From Spirosoma pollinicola (GTDB lineage Bacteria > Bacteroidota > Bacteroidia > Cytophagales > Spirosomataceae), in contig NZ_CP025096.1 in assembly GCF_002831565.1 (NCBI RefSeq), positions 6,997,014 through 7,061,013 on the forward strand: a DNA stretch of 64,000 bases, read 5' to 3'. The translations under genes and the position numbers were made by a program. Below, one piece after another: positions 26,251-35,683 of the stretch; the first letter of the stretch is position 1; every line of letters begins with the position of its first letter. The notes under the pieces were generated by a model, which was not told where the DNA came from, searched no databases, and saw only the letters and a list, made by a program, of their open reading frames with translations.

Positions 26251-26403
26251 AATGGCGCAAGGCCGGGCCACGTTGGCCCTGATGGCGCAAGGCTCTGCCT
26301 TGTGTCTACTATTCAGCGGCCTCTGGCCGATAAATGACAATGGCTAAAGAACGGCCAGAGGCCGCTGAATAGTAGACACAAGGCAGAGCCTTGCGCCATC
26401 AGG
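26251..26403. repeat. 52-bp perfect inverted repeat with nested palindromes
   Basis: Bases 26278-26329 and 26352-26403 are exact reverse complements over 52 bp around a 22-base loop. Inside each arm CAAGGC-TCT-GCCTTG and CGGCC-TCT-GGCCG are small palindromes, and GGGCCA-CGT-TGGCCC (26265-26279) lies just before. GGCGCAAGG is present directly twice (26254 and 26284). It ends 18 bp from the stop of the cyclophilin gene, between convergent genes. Confidence 0.9.
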
Positions 26404-26420
26404 AGCCAAAATAGGTTTGT

Positions 26421-27002
26421 TCATTTCACCACGTAGCCCAGTTTCTTCAACTCTGCCGCTGTGAGCTTGATCACGTTTACGTCCAGCTTAATGGGCGATA
26501 GGGGCATATCTGTAGAATCTGTCTTGACCGCTACGATGGCGTCGACCACGTCCATTCCTTTAAAAACCTGCCCGAACACGGTGAACTTATCATCCAGACG
26601 CGCCAGTCCTTTCTTATTCTGCACAATATAAAACTGGCATCCCGCCGAGAGCATTTCCGGATTATTGTCCCGCCCGGCGCCAACAGCCCCATACACGTGC
26701 CGTATGGCAGGCACGAACTCAGGTTTTAGCAGGTAAGGCGAATCCGAAAAACCAGCTGGCGTATCGGGGCAGCCGCCCTGCGCTACAAAGTTGTTGATGA
26801 CCCGGTTGAAGGTCAGTGTATCCCAATAGTTTGCTTTCGCCAGTTTCATGAAGCTGGCTTTGTGGGTTGGCGTTTCGTCATACAGCCAGAAAAGGATCTC
26901 GCCTTTGGAGGTCTTTATCTGCCCAACGGGATAGGTTTTGGGGGCCTTCGGGGGCGTAAAAAAGGATACCAGGCAGGCTAATACTAGTAGAATAGTAGGC
27001 AT
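26421..27002 (-). CDS. Cyclophilin-type peptidylprolyl isomerase, exported
   Basis: 193 residues with an N-terminal hydrophobic signal or anchor. The cyclophilin core shows F-N-R-V-I-N-N-F-V-A-Q-G-G (catalytic-region F, Q and G's; the first Arg is retained), Q-F-Y-I-V-Q-N and F-T-V-F-G-Q-V-F-K-G-M-D-V-V-D-A-I. It catalyses cis-trans isomerisation of prolyl bonds, here probably in the periplasm. It is downstream of the cytochrome-PQQ dehydrogenase gene by 66 bp and may share its transcript. Confidence 0.92.
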   Translation of the reverse strand: MPTILLVLACLVSFFTPPKAPKTYPVGQIKTSKGEILFWLYDETPTHKASFMKLAKANYWDTLTFNRVINNFVAQGGCPDTPAGFSDSPYLLKPEFVPAIRHVYGAVGAGRDNNPEMLSAGCQFYIVQNKKGLARLDDKFTVFGQVFKGMDVVDAIVAVKTDSTDMPLSPIKLDVNVIKLTAAELKKLGYVVK

Positions 27003-27068
27003 GATCGTTTGGGTTAATTAGTCAGGGTGTATTAATGATAAGACGCAACGGTTTTACAGTATACGAGA

Positions 27069-28754
27069 TTATTTTATCACCTTATACATCATGCCGTCTG
27101 ATTTGGTCATCAGGTAAAGTTCGCCCGCGGCATCCTGCCCGATTCGCAAATCGACTTTGCTGGCTTTACTTAGTTCTTTCAGGCTTGTTGGCTGGCCTTC
27201 TAACCTGAGTGGAAACTCATGGATCGTCGCTTGTGTCCCTTCTTTGATCTCATTTAGATTAACGTAGAAAACCCGCCCCCGAACGATTTCGCCAAATATG
27301 TATTTCCCTCTCAATGGTGGGAGTTGCTTCCCGGTGTATTCGAATCCACCTATAATTGCGTTACCCTCATCGTGGTCGAATTGTGCCACCGGATACGAAT
27401 AACCATATCGGGCATCATTTTTAGGCAGTGGGTATACGTTGTTCACGTTGTCGGTCGAGTCGATTAGAAAGGTGCCCTCCCGGTCGGGCCATCCGTAGTT
27501 TTTTCCCGGTTTCACCAGATACAGGGATTCAATTTGCCGCTGACCGATGTTGGAAACCAGCATTTTCCCATCTTTAGCCCACGAAATCCGGTTGGGGTTA
27601 CGAAAGCCTGCCGCGTAGACCTCATCCAGCCCATCTTTACCAACAAACGGATTGGATTTGGGAATACCGTATTGGCCGTTTGTACTCGTTCGGCCGGTTG
27701 GGTCAATGCGAAGTACTTTACCCCAGACGTGGTTTTTATCCCGCGCAATAAACGGGTATCCTTTTTCGACGGCCCCGCCATCGCCTATACCAATATAAAG
27801 CAACCCATAATCCATACTGTTTGGCGTTGCATACGGATTGAACGCAATTTCCTGCATACCGTGAATCTGGTCGACCACATTTACGCGGAGCAACTCACGG
27901 GGCTTTCCGGTCAAAACACGCGATGAAGGATCATCGACGGTCCATTCGTTGACCACCCATTGCAGCCGAACGGGAATGCTGTCGGCATAGGCGAAATCAG
28001 CTTTGGCCGTATTTTTGGGTTCCGTATGGGTCGTGTAGACAAGCCCGTTTTTGGCGTAGTCCGGATGAAAAGCGAAACTGCCTAAGCCCGTTGCCAGACC
28101 GGGCGAGTTGATAAAATTCTTAAAATGTTCCGTGGCCTCAAAATACACTTCGGGCTGGTTATCTGCCGTCAAAATGTAGATCTTCCCCTGTAGATCGGCC
28201 ACCATTGTTTCTTTGGTTATCGGGTGAAAACCCATTTTATTGATCCGTGTACGGGGCTGCGTTTTGTTTGTAAATGGAAACTGCATGATCTTTTGCAGAT
28301 TCAGAGCAATAGCCGATGGGGCTATTGTGGGAGCAATCGGGTTTTCCAATGCCACTTTTCCAGTCGAAATTCGAGCGATGGGAGCGGGTTTATCAAGAAT
28401 ATAGGCCACCACATCGTCGAGTTCTGTAGCCGTCAGTTGCTTGAAATCGGGCATAACGGTGCCGAATTTTTTGGCTTTATCAAGCGCCCGCGCCACCCGT
28501 GCATCAATCTGAGCTTTGGGGCTTTTAATGAATTCGGTCAGGTAGGTTCGGTCAACAACGCCTTTTAATCCACCCAGTTGAGGTCCAATGCCATCCTGTT
28601 TGAAATTATGGCAACCGGCACAATTGGTGTCAAAAAGCTTTTCTCCGCTTTGCACATTCTGAGCAACTGAGGACTCGCAGTACAGGATAACGAATACAGG
28701 GAAAATGAAAAGCCGACATAGTGATGCAAGAGAATACTGACGAAACAGGTGCAT
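27069..28754 (-). CDS. Cytochrome c - PQQ-dependent sugar dehydrogenase fusion
   Basis: 561 residues, exported (signal to about residue 31). An N-terminal class I cytochrome c has C45-A-G-C-H49 and a downstream V-M-P-D-F whose Met is the expected sixth heme ligand. The rest is a six-bladed soluble-glucose-dehydrogenase-like propeller (G-L-G-S-F-A-F-H-P-D-Y, H-G-M-Q-E-I-A-F-N-P, Y-A-A-G-F-R-N-P-N-R-I-S-W, G-K-N-Y-G-W-P-D-R-E-G). Fusion of heme and dehydrogenase means electrons from sugar oxidation go straight to heme. Substrate and cofactor occupancy are inferred. It is divergent from the alpha-2-macroglobulin gene. Confidence 0.9.
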   Translation of the reverse strand: MHLFRQYSLASLCRLFIFPVFVILYCESSVAQNVQSGEKLFDTNCAGCHNFKQDGIGPQLGGLKGVVDRTYLTEFIKSPKAQIDARVARALDKAKKFGTVMPDFKQLTATELDDVVAYILDKPAPIARISTGKVALENPIAPTIAPSAIALNLQKIMQFPFTNKTQPRTRINKMGFHPITKETMVADLQGKIYILTADNQPEVYFEATEHFKNFINSPGLATGLGSFAFHPDYAKNGLVYTTHTEPKNTAKADFAYADSIPVRLQWVVNEWTVDDPSSRVLTGKPRELLRVNVVDQIHGMQEIAFNPYATPNSMDYGLLYIGIGDGGAVEKGYPFIARDKNHVWGKVLRIDPTGRTSTNGQYGIPKSNPFVGKDGLDEVYAAGFRNPNRISWAKDGKMLVSNIGQRQIESLYLVKPGKNYGWPDREGTFLIDSTDNVNNVYPLPKNDARYGYSYPVAQFDHDEGNAIIGGFEYTGKQLPPLRGKYIFGEIVRGRVFYVNLNEIKEGTQATIHEFPLRLEGQPTSLKELSKASKVDLRIGQDAAGELYLMTKSDGMMYKVIK

Positions 28755-28980
28755 ACGGTATAAAAATTACCAAACAGTTGAAAGAAACAGACTCTACACG
28801 CTTACTGACCGACCTGGCCTGACTAGCGCGGTTATCTGAACAAAGCCTGATGGATATCCTTATCTAATGTAAATTCACCGGCGGTTAAACCCTTACCCAT
28901 AAATCAGAATCATAGTAGCGACCGTTGTGGAAATGTACCTTTATCGGCATCTATCCCAATAACTACCTTCGCAACCAACC

Positions 28981-31900
28981 ATGAACGCTTATTTTTCGCT
29001 CTTCTTTTTGCTGATTACAATGGCTGCCACTACGCAGAATACTCCACAGCCTGACTACGCCCGAGACTGGAAGCGGGCCGACTCGCTGGCAGCCAAAGGT
29101 TTACCGAAATCGGCACTGGACATTGCGAATCGGATTTATAAAGAAGCAAAAGCCGCACACAATCACCAACAGGTAACCAAAGCCGCTATCTACCGCGCCA
29201 TTTATCGGAGCGCGTCGGATGAAGACGCCTATGTTGACCTGATTAAATCAACTCAAGCCGACGTTGCCGAGACACCCGAACCTGCCAGGTCTGTTCTTGA
29301 ATCTACACTGGCAGACCTTTACTGGCAGTATTTTCAACAAAATCGCTACAAATTTTATGATCGGGCCACGATAGGCCGCGCCACGATAGGCCGGGCCAAT
29401 CCAGGCCGCGCCACGATAGGTAAAACGACAACGGGTAAAACCGATTCAGGCAAGCCTGAAAACACGAATACTTCAACCGCCGATTTTACAACCTGGGATG
29501 CTCACCAGCTTGTGGAAGCAGTCACAAAAGCTTATCTGGCGTCGGTAGAGCAAAAGGCGTTACTACAAAAAACACCCATTGCTACCTATGAAGCCCTGAT
29601 CGAAAAAGGCGACGCCGACGCCCGGCATCTTCGCCCAACACTCTACGATGTATTGACTCACCGGGCTATCGGGTTCTTTCAAAACACCGAACCCGACCTA
29701 TTGAAACCGGTTTTTAAATTCGAACTGAATCAGACTAGCTACTTTGCAGAACCGGCCGTTTTTGCCAAACTGACCATTCAAAGTCAGGATTCCCTTTCGG
29801 GTCGGTATCAGGCATTACTGCTGTACCAGCAACTACTGGCGTTTCATTTAGCCGATACGAATCCCGATGCACTGGCCGATGCCGATGTACTTCGTCTGGC
29901 GTTTGTGCACCAACACAGCGTTCTGCCTGCTAAAGATTCACTGTACAAACAGGCTCTTGAAAAGCAGATTGCCCGGTTTAAAAATCAACCTACTGAAGCG
30001 GTTTACGCCTATCAACTGGCCGAATTTTTGACGAATTCTGGTACGCCCATCAGACCATTCGATGAGAATGACGATTCGGCAACAGAGCCCGTTCCTGTAA
30101 GTCCGTCACGCTGGAACCGTAAACAGGCCGCAGATATTTGCCGGGATCTGGCCAAAAGGTTTCCAAATACGCGGGCCGGAAAGCAGGCCAGCCAGTTGCT
30201 GGCTCGTTTGCTGACGCATACCGTATCTGTTCAGCTTGAGCATGTCAATGCGCCGGGTCAACCTTTTCGGATGCTGGTCAATTACCAGAACACGCCTAAA
30301 CTGATTTACCGAATTAGTAAGGTAAGCACCGCCGATATTCAGAACCGTATTTCGGGCGACGACGATCAACGCAAAAAAATCCTGACGGCTTTGCTCAAAC
30401 AGGCGAGTGTCGTTGAAAAAACGGTTTCGTTGCCCGACGATGGCGATCTGAATCAGCACACTGTCGAAGTGCCGTTGTCTGGCTTGCCAGTGGGTCAATA
30501 CATAGTGCTGGCTACGGCAGATGATAAACTTCAAAACAAACCAGAGTCGGTTCAATACGCGGCTTTCACGGTGTCGACACTTGGGTTTATCACCTTATCG
30601 GCGAATAACGCTGAGCCAAACCAGACCATTTACGTAACCAATCGACTAACGGGGGAGCCGATGAAAAATGCCTCGGTCGTTGTGATTCCGGCTCAAAAAA
30701 ATACGACCGCCAGTAACCGGAATGCCATCCAGACGGATGGGGCTGGCCGAATAAAAATTCCTGTCAGCACCCTGCCGATGCAGGAAAGCTTTCAATACCT
30801 GATAACGGCCGGTACCGATACCCTGCTGTCCGATCCGCAATACAGTTACCGGTATTTCAGTGGCCGTAATGAAGAGCTAGCTCAAACCTACGCCAAGCTC
30901 TTCACCGACCGGGCCATTTACCGGCCCGGCCAGGCGATCTACGTTAAAGGCTTGCTGTACAACGGCAAAACGAATCAGTATGCCGTTGTTGCTAACCATG
31001 TTGTTGCCATTGAATTACTGGACCAGAACGGCGAACGAATTACAAAGCAAACCGTTCGGACAAATGAATTCGGGACGTTTACCACCACGTTTACGGCTCC
31101 GGTTGGGCGATTGACGGGCATTATGACCATTCAAACAACTTATGGCGGTACCAGCATCCGGGTCGAAGAATACAAACGACCAACGTTTGAGGTAAAGGCC
31201 AATCCCATAAAACAATCGTTTAAGCTAAGTCAGACTGTAACACTTACAGCGTCGGCAAAAACCTTTTCGGGAGCGGTTGTCGATGGGGCCGATGTGCGCT
31301 ATCGGGTAGTTCGTAAACTCCGCCCACGCTGGGAGTGGTGGTACGTTCCGAGAAATACAAATCAAACAGAAATAGCCAACGGCACGACGCAAACGGATGC
31401 ACAGGGAAATATCAGCATCGCGTTTCCGGCAACGCCAGACCTTGGGAAAGCCCGTCAGGAAAACCCGATTTTTGAATTTGAGGTTACCATTGATGTAACC
31501 GATAAGGCAGGCGAGACCCGAAGTACCGTACAAACGCTGTCAATTGGCTATTCGGCTTTGCAAATCAGCTTAGCGATTCCGGCCCAGATAGAGCTGGATA
31601 AACCAAACCCGTTTCCGGTAAAAATTACGAACCAGTCGGGCGAGAAGGTGTCTGCAAAAGGGCAGTTGACGGTTTACCGGCTTCAACCACCTGCGCGTCC
31701 CCTGCGTAGTCGCTTGTGGAGCCGCCCCGACAGGCAATTGCTGACGAAGGCCGAGTTCGAGAAATTATTCCCCAACGATCTGTATGCCAACGAAAATGAC
31801 CCACGTTCGTGGTCTAAAGGCCCAATCGTTCAACAGCAGCCGATCAATTCACCTGCCGATTCGCTCGTAAAACCGGACATTAGCCGTTACACACCGGGAG

Positions 31901-34900
31901 AATACGTTGCCGAGCTAACCGTGACGGACTCAGCAGGTGATTCCACAAAAGAACAGGCGTTTTTTGCGGTTGTCAACGATAAACAGCCGGTCGCTTCTGC
32001 CCGTCCGGATAACTGGGTACAGGTTCGCAAAGCCACTGCTGAACCGGGAGAAGACGCTGTTTTCTGGGTTGGCAACAGTCTGCCCGGCTGGATTCTTATG
32101 ACAATAGAAGAAAATCAGAAAACGGTTCGGCAGGAGTGGCTCAAAACGGATGGACGGCCCCAACGCGTTTCGTTGCCCGTTACCGAAAAACAGCGGGGCG
32201 GCTTTTCGGTGCATTTCGCCATGATACAAAATGGGCGACTGTACCAGAAATCACAGTTGATTACGGTACCCTTCACAAATAAAGAACTTCAAATCGCTAC
32301 GCAGACATTTCGGAATAAGCTGAAACCCGGCGAACACGAAGAATGGACGCTGACGATTGGTGGTCTGAATAAGCAACCGGCCGAATTGGTCGCCACGCTC
32401 TACGATGCGTCACTCGATGCCTTCGACCGGCTCAACTGGCCCACAAGTTTTTATCAGACCTATTCACCTGATTTTTATGCCTGGCAGTCCAGCAGTTTCA
32501 ACGCCCAGTCGAGTAGCCCAATCGTTTACCGTTATCGTCCGGAACTGGCTCTTCCCGCCCGGCGATATGATGTGTTAATCGGACTACAGAATGGTCAATC
32601 CAGGGTGTATAATTATCAAATGAGAATGGCTAAAGGGGGCGCGGTTCAGTCGATGGCAATGGCGGCACCCATGCAGGATAGGGCCATTGAACTGAAAGAG
32701 GCAGTATCTGCGGAATCTGTAGTTACTGCTTATGGCAAAGATGCCCCCAAACCATCGCTCCAGCCTATTATTAACCCCCGCCAGAATTTTAACGAAACAG
32801 CATTCTTTACACCGCAGGCCCAAACAGACAAGGATGGACATCTCGTTCTAAAATTTATCATGCCGGAAGCCCTTACGCGTTGGCGCTTATTGGCCTTTGC
32901 ACATACCAAAGACCTGAAAACAGGAACGCTGGAACGGGAAATCATTACGCAGAAAGAGCTGATGATTACGGCCAACGCGCCCCGGTTCTTCCGCGAAGGC
33001 GATACCATCCGACTAACGGCCCGCGTCAATAACCTAAGCGAAAAATTGCTTAACGGTACCGCCACACTTCAACTCACCGATGCATTGACCGGGCAACCAC
33101 TCGACCAGAAAATTAAGGTTCTGGAAAGTCAGGGGAAACTGGCGATAGCCGCAGGAGCGGGGCAAGCCGTTGGCTGGACGCTGGTTATTCCTACTGGAAT
33201 CGAAACCGTAACCTGCCGTCTGACAGCCCAATCGGGTCAGTTTACCGATGGCGAAGAGTTCACCATTCCGGTTTTACCTAACCGCATGCTCGTGACAGAC
33301 ACGAAGCCGTTTTGGGTAAATGGCAAAGAAACAAAAACGTTTACCCTGAAGCCATTAGCCAACCTTTCGCCTGAATTGCCCGCCCAACATGAACGCTTGA
33401 CGGTAGAAGTGACGAGCAACCCCAGTTGGTACGCGCTGCAATCGTTGCCGTATTTGATGGAATATCGGTACGAATGCGCTGAGCAACTGTTTAGCCGGTT
33501 GTATGCCAATAGCCTGGCGGCCCACATCGTAGCCAGCAAACCGGCTTTCAAACAGGTTATTGCCGAATGGCAAAAGAATCCCCCTCGTAGCTCGCTTCAA
33601 TCAAACGAAGAGTTGAAAGCGGTAACGCTGGAAAACTCGCCCTGGCTGGCTGATGCCCGTTCTGAAGCAGAACGGCAGGCTCAACTGGGGCAGTTGCTGG
33701 ATGCCAATCGGATGGAAAGCGAGCAAATCCAGGCGTTTGAAAAACTGAAACAACTGCAAACTGGCAGTGGTGGCTTCCGGTGGTTCGGAGGTATGGAACC
33801 TAATCTGCCTATGACCCTGCACATTCTGAGCGGATTGGGCCATTTGAAAAAACTGGGCGTTACGTTCCCCGCCGAGCTACAGAATGAACTGAGCGACATG
33901 CAAGCCAGTGCCATCAATTTTGCCGATGCCGAAATTCTGCGGTGGATTAAGGAGCAAAAGAAGCTTGAGGAGCAAAAGAAGGGTAAAGTAGCTGGTGGAT
34001 GGTATTTTTCGGCCACCCAATATCTCTACGCACGAAGCTTTTATCTGGATAAACCAATGGATAAAAGTGTGTTGGCCTACCTGAAACAGCGTGTGGCTGG
34101 TGATTGGCTTACGCAAAGTTTACAGGGACAGGCGCTTTCGGCAATGGCGCTTAACCGGTTTGGCGATACCAAAACGGCGGATGGAATCATGCGTTCCCTG
34201 AAAGAACGGTCGCGAAAGTCCGAGGAAATGGGATTATACTGGCCCGATAATACGAGCGGGTTGCAGTGGTATCAAACGCCCATTGAAACGCAAGCCTATT
34301 TGATCGAAGCGTTTGACGAAATCAAGCCGGATCAGGTTTTGGTGGATGACATGAAACGCTGGCTCATTCGTCAGAAACAGACGCAATCGTGGTCATCGAC
34401 AAAGGCAACGACCGAAGCGGTTTATGCACTTCTGCTCCGGGGCAGCGACTGGCTCGGAACGGGCGTACATACACAGGTTAGCCTTGGTGGACAGCCTATC
34501 GAAAGTCGTGTGACAAAGGCCGATGCGATTACGGGTTACGAAAAAGTGACCTATGCTGCCAGCGAAATAAAACCGGAAATGGGCGCAATCCAAATCACTA
34601 AAACTGGTGCTGGACCAGCTTGGGGCGCTCTATACTGGCAGCATTTCGAACCGCTCGACCAAGTAATGCCGGGCAGTGCAGGTTTATCCGTTCAGAAAAC
34701 ACTCTACGTGCAACGCGATTCACCCAATGGCCCGATCATTTCAACGGTGGCGTCGCAAAAGTCGCTCAAACCGGGCGACCTGATCAAAGTCCGGCTCGTG
34801 CTCAAAACCGACCGGGCAATGGAATATGTACACCTGAAAGACGGACGGGCATCGGGTTTTGAGCCCGTGGTAGCATTATCAGGCTATAAATACCAGAATG

Positions 34901-35100
34901 GACTTGGTTATTACGAATCTCCCCGCGACGCCAGTACCGATTTCTTCATGAGTTACTTGCCCGTTGGTACGCACGTATTCGAGTACAATTTGCGTGTTGC
35001 CCAATCCGGCGATTTCTCGGCGGGTGTCGCTACCGTTCAGTGCTTTTATGCCCCCGAATTTTCGGCGCATTCGGCCGGTGAACGGGTGAAAGTGAAGTAA
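28981..35100 (+). CDS. Alpha-2-macroglobulin family protein
   Basis: 2039 residues, exported (M-N-A-Y-F-S-L-F-F-L-L-I-T-M-A). The N-terminal 450 residues are helical and TPR-like, then MG-type beta domains (F-T-D-R-A-I-Y-R-P-G-Q-A-I-Y-V-K-G, the MG2 hallmark, at about 640), a large A2M domain (F-F-T-P-Q-A-Q-T-D-K-D-G ... M-P-E-A-L-T-R-W-R-L-L-A-F-A at about 1280-1310) and a thioester domain. The thioester motif is C1499-A-E-Q1502, so the reactive Cys and Gln are both kept. Such proteins trap attacking proteases in the envelope. Residues 128-157 are an odd five-residue repeat (R-A-T-I-G). No neighbouring penicillin-binding protein 1C gene, often paired with bacterial A2M, is visible. Confidence 0.92.
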   Translation: MNAYFSLFFLLITMAATTQNTPQPDYARDWKRADSLAAKGLPKSALDIANRIYKEAKAAHNHQQVTKAAIYRAIYRSASDEDAYVDLIKSTQADVAETPEPARSVLESTLADLYWQYFQQNRYKFYDRATIGRATIGRANPGRATIGKTTTGKTDSGKPENTNTSTADFTTWDAHQLVEAVTKAYLASVEQKALLQKTPIATYEALIEKGDADARHLRPTLYDVLTHRAIGFFQNTEPDLLKPVFKFELNQTSYFAEPAVFAKLTIQSQDSLSGRYQALLLYQQLLAFHLADTNPDALADADVLRLAFVHQHSVLPAKDSLYKQALEKQIARFKNQPTEAVYAYQLAEFLTNSGTPIRPFDENDDSATEPVPVSPSRWNRKQAADICRDLAKRFPNTRAGKQASQLLARLLTHTVSVQLEHVNAPGQPFRMLVNYQNTPKLIYRISKVSTADIQNRISGDDDQRKKILTALLKQASVVEKTVSLPDDGDLNQHTVEVPLSGLPVGQYIVLATADDKLQNKPESVQYAAFTVSTLGFITLSANNAEPNQTIYVTNRLTGEPMKNASVVVIPAQKNTTASNRNAIQTDGAGRIKIPVSTLPMQESFQYLITAGTDTLLSDPQYSYRYFSGRNEELAQTYAKLFTDRAIYRPGQAIYVKGLLYNGKTNQYAVVANHVVAIELLDQNGERITKQTVRTNEFGTFTTTFTAPVGRLTGIMTIQTTYGGTSIRVEEYKRPTFEVKANPIKQSFKLSQTVTLTASAKTFSGAVVDGADVRYRVVRKLRPRWEWWYVPRNTNQTEIANGTTQTDAQGNISIAFPATPDLGKARQENPIFEFEVTIDVTDKAGETRSTVQTLSIGYSALQISLAIPAQIELDKPNPFPVKITNQSGEKVSAKGQLTVYRLQPPARPLRSRLWSRPDRQLLTKAEFEKLFPNDLYANENDPRSWSKGPIVQQQPINSPADSLVKPDISRYTPGEYVAELTVTDSAGDSTKEQAFFAVVNDKQPVASARPDNWVQVRKATAEPGEDAVFWVGNSLPGWILMTIEENQKTVRQEWLKTDGRPQRVSLPVTEKQRGGFSVHFAMIQNGRLYQKSQLITVPFTNKELQIATQTFRNKLKPGEHEEWTLTIGGLNKQPAELVATLYDASLDAFDRLNWPTSFYQTYSPDFYAWQSSSFNAQSSSPIVYRYRPELALPARRYDVLIGLQNGQSRVYNYQMRMAKGGAVQSMAMAAPMQDRAIELKEAVSAESVVTAYGKDAPKPSLQPIINPRQNFNETAFFTPQAQTDKDGHLVLKFIMPEALTRWRLLAFAHTKDLKTGTLEREIITQKELMITANAPRFFREGDTIRLTARVNNLSEKLLNGTATLQLTDALTGQPLDQKIKVLESQGKLAIAAGAGQAVGWTLVIPTGIETVTCRLTAQSGQFTDGEEFTIPVLPNRMLVTDTKPFWVNGKETKTFTLKPLANLSPELPAQHERLTVEVTSNPSWYALQSLPYLMEYRYECAEQLFSRLYANSLAAHIVASKPAFKQVIAEWQKNPPRSSLQSNEELKAVTLENSPWLADARSEAERQAQLGQLLDANRMESEQIQAFEKLKQLQTGSGGFRWFGGMEPNLPMTLHILSGLGHLKKLGVTFPAELQNELSDMQASAINFADAEILRWIKEQKKLEEQKKGKVAGGWYFSATQYLYARSFYLDKPMDKSVLAYLKQRVAGDWLTQSLQGQALSAMALNRFGDTKTADGIMRSLKERSRKSEEMGLYWPDNTSGLQWYQTPIETQAYLIEAFDEIKPDQVLVDDMKRWLIRQKQTQSWSSTKATTEAVYALLLRGSDWLGTGVHTQVSLGGQPIESRVTKADAITGYEKVTYAASEIKPEMGAIQITKTGAGPAWGALYWQHFEPLDQVMPGSAGLSVQKTLYVQRDSPNGPIISTVASQKSLKPGDLIKVRLVLKTDRAMEYVHLKDGRASGFEPVVALSGYKYQNGLGYYESPRDASTDFFMSYLPVGTHVFEYNLRVAQSGDFSAGVATVQCFYAPEFSAHSAGERVKVK
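29362..29451 (+). repeat. 15-bp in-frame tandem repeat inside the alpha-2-macroglobulin gene
   Basis: Six 15-bp units encode R-A-T-I-G, R-A-T-I-G, R-A-N-P-G, R-A-T-I-G, K-T-T-T-G, K-T-D-S-G. The first four units are nearly identical in DNA (GCCACGATAGGCC core), so copy number may vary by slippage without frameshift. Confidence 0.85.
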
Positions 35101-35169
35101 CGCGGGAGGAAACCCGCGATAGTGATTACGGATTAAATTCGCCGTCGTCGCGGGTTTCCACCCGCGTTA
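35098..35169. repeat. TAACGCGGG...CCCGCGTTA inverted repeat spanning two stop codons
   Basis: TAACGCGGG (from 35098) and CCCGCGTTA (to 35169) bracket the element; inner hairpins CGCGGG-AGGAAA-CCCGCG (35101-35118) and CGCGGG-TTTCCA-CCCGCG (35149-35166) are near copies of each other in inverted orientation. The outer TAA and TTA are the actual stop codons of the alpha-2-macroglobulin gene (+) and ridA (-). A relative is at 42067-42127. Confidence 0.85.
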
Positions 35170-35544
35170 CTCAAGAATTGCAATGGCTTCCAGTTCAATA
35201 CCAAAGCCGTAATGAAGGGGAGAGCAAGGAACTACCGAACGGGCTGGACGATGGTCGCCGAAGAACTGAGCATAAATTTGGTTGACAGCGCCCCAGGCGT
35301 TTATGTCAGCGATAAAGACAGTAACTTTCAGCACCTTATTGCGCTGACTGCCAGCCGCCAATAGAATGGCGTCAAGATTAGTCAGTATCTGTTCCGTTTG
35401 TTCAGCAATAGTAGCCTGACTTAGTTTTTCGCCGGAGGGTGTGATAGGCAGAATGCCGGATATGTAGACCTGTCCGTTGTGAACAACGGCTTGCGAGTAA
35501 TGGCCGCCCGGAACCGGCGCGTCTTGAGTCTCGATAAATGTCAT
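35167..35544 (-). CDS. ridA: RidA family enamine/imine deaminase
   Basis: 125 residues, full RidA length. Typical motifs are G-G-H-Y-S-Q-A-V, V-Y-I-S-G-I-L-P, Q-T-E-Q-I-L-T-N-L-D-A-I-L, V-L-K-V-T-V-F-I-A-D and the S-V-V-P-C-S-P-L-H-Y-G-F-G-I-E-L-E-A-I-A end. The usual catalytic Arg of R-x-x-x-x-V appears as R-S-V-V-P. RidA clears reactive 2-aminoacrylate-type enamines made by PLP enzymes. It is a cytosolic trimer in studied cases. It lies at the end of the run of minus-strand genes downstream of the trp operon, separated by palindromes. Confidence 0.9.
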   Translation of the reverse strand: MTFIETQDAPVPGGHYSQAVVHNGQVYISGILPITPSGEKLSQATIAEQTEQILTNLDAILLAAGSQRNKVLKVTVFIADINAWGAVNQIYAQFFGDHRPARSVVPCSPLHYGFGIELEAIAILE

Positions 35545-35594
35545 GGCGTATACGGTTAATCGAAAATTGCACTCTGATGGATAGCAAAAATAAA

Positions 35595-35665
35595 AGTAGC
35601 TGGATAAGATAAGACAAATGCCATATCTTGAAGATATGGCATTTGTCTTATCTTATCCAGCTACT
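35595..35665. repeat. 71-bp nearly uninterrupted perfect palindrome
   Basis: Arms 35595-35629 and 35631-35665 are exact reverse complements around a single central base (35630). It sits between the ridA start and the holin-like gene's stop. It could terminate the holin-like transcript in RNA, but as DNA it is also able to extrude a cruciform. Confidence 0.9.
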
Positions 35666-35683
35666 ACCAGAAAGCTCAAACGG

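Noticed and set aside
28919..28930. Partial ECF-like motif (CGACCGTTGTGG) near the alpha-2-macroglobulin gene
   Set aside because: Wrong orientation for that gene and mismatched in the core; 165 bp from the divergent gene's start.
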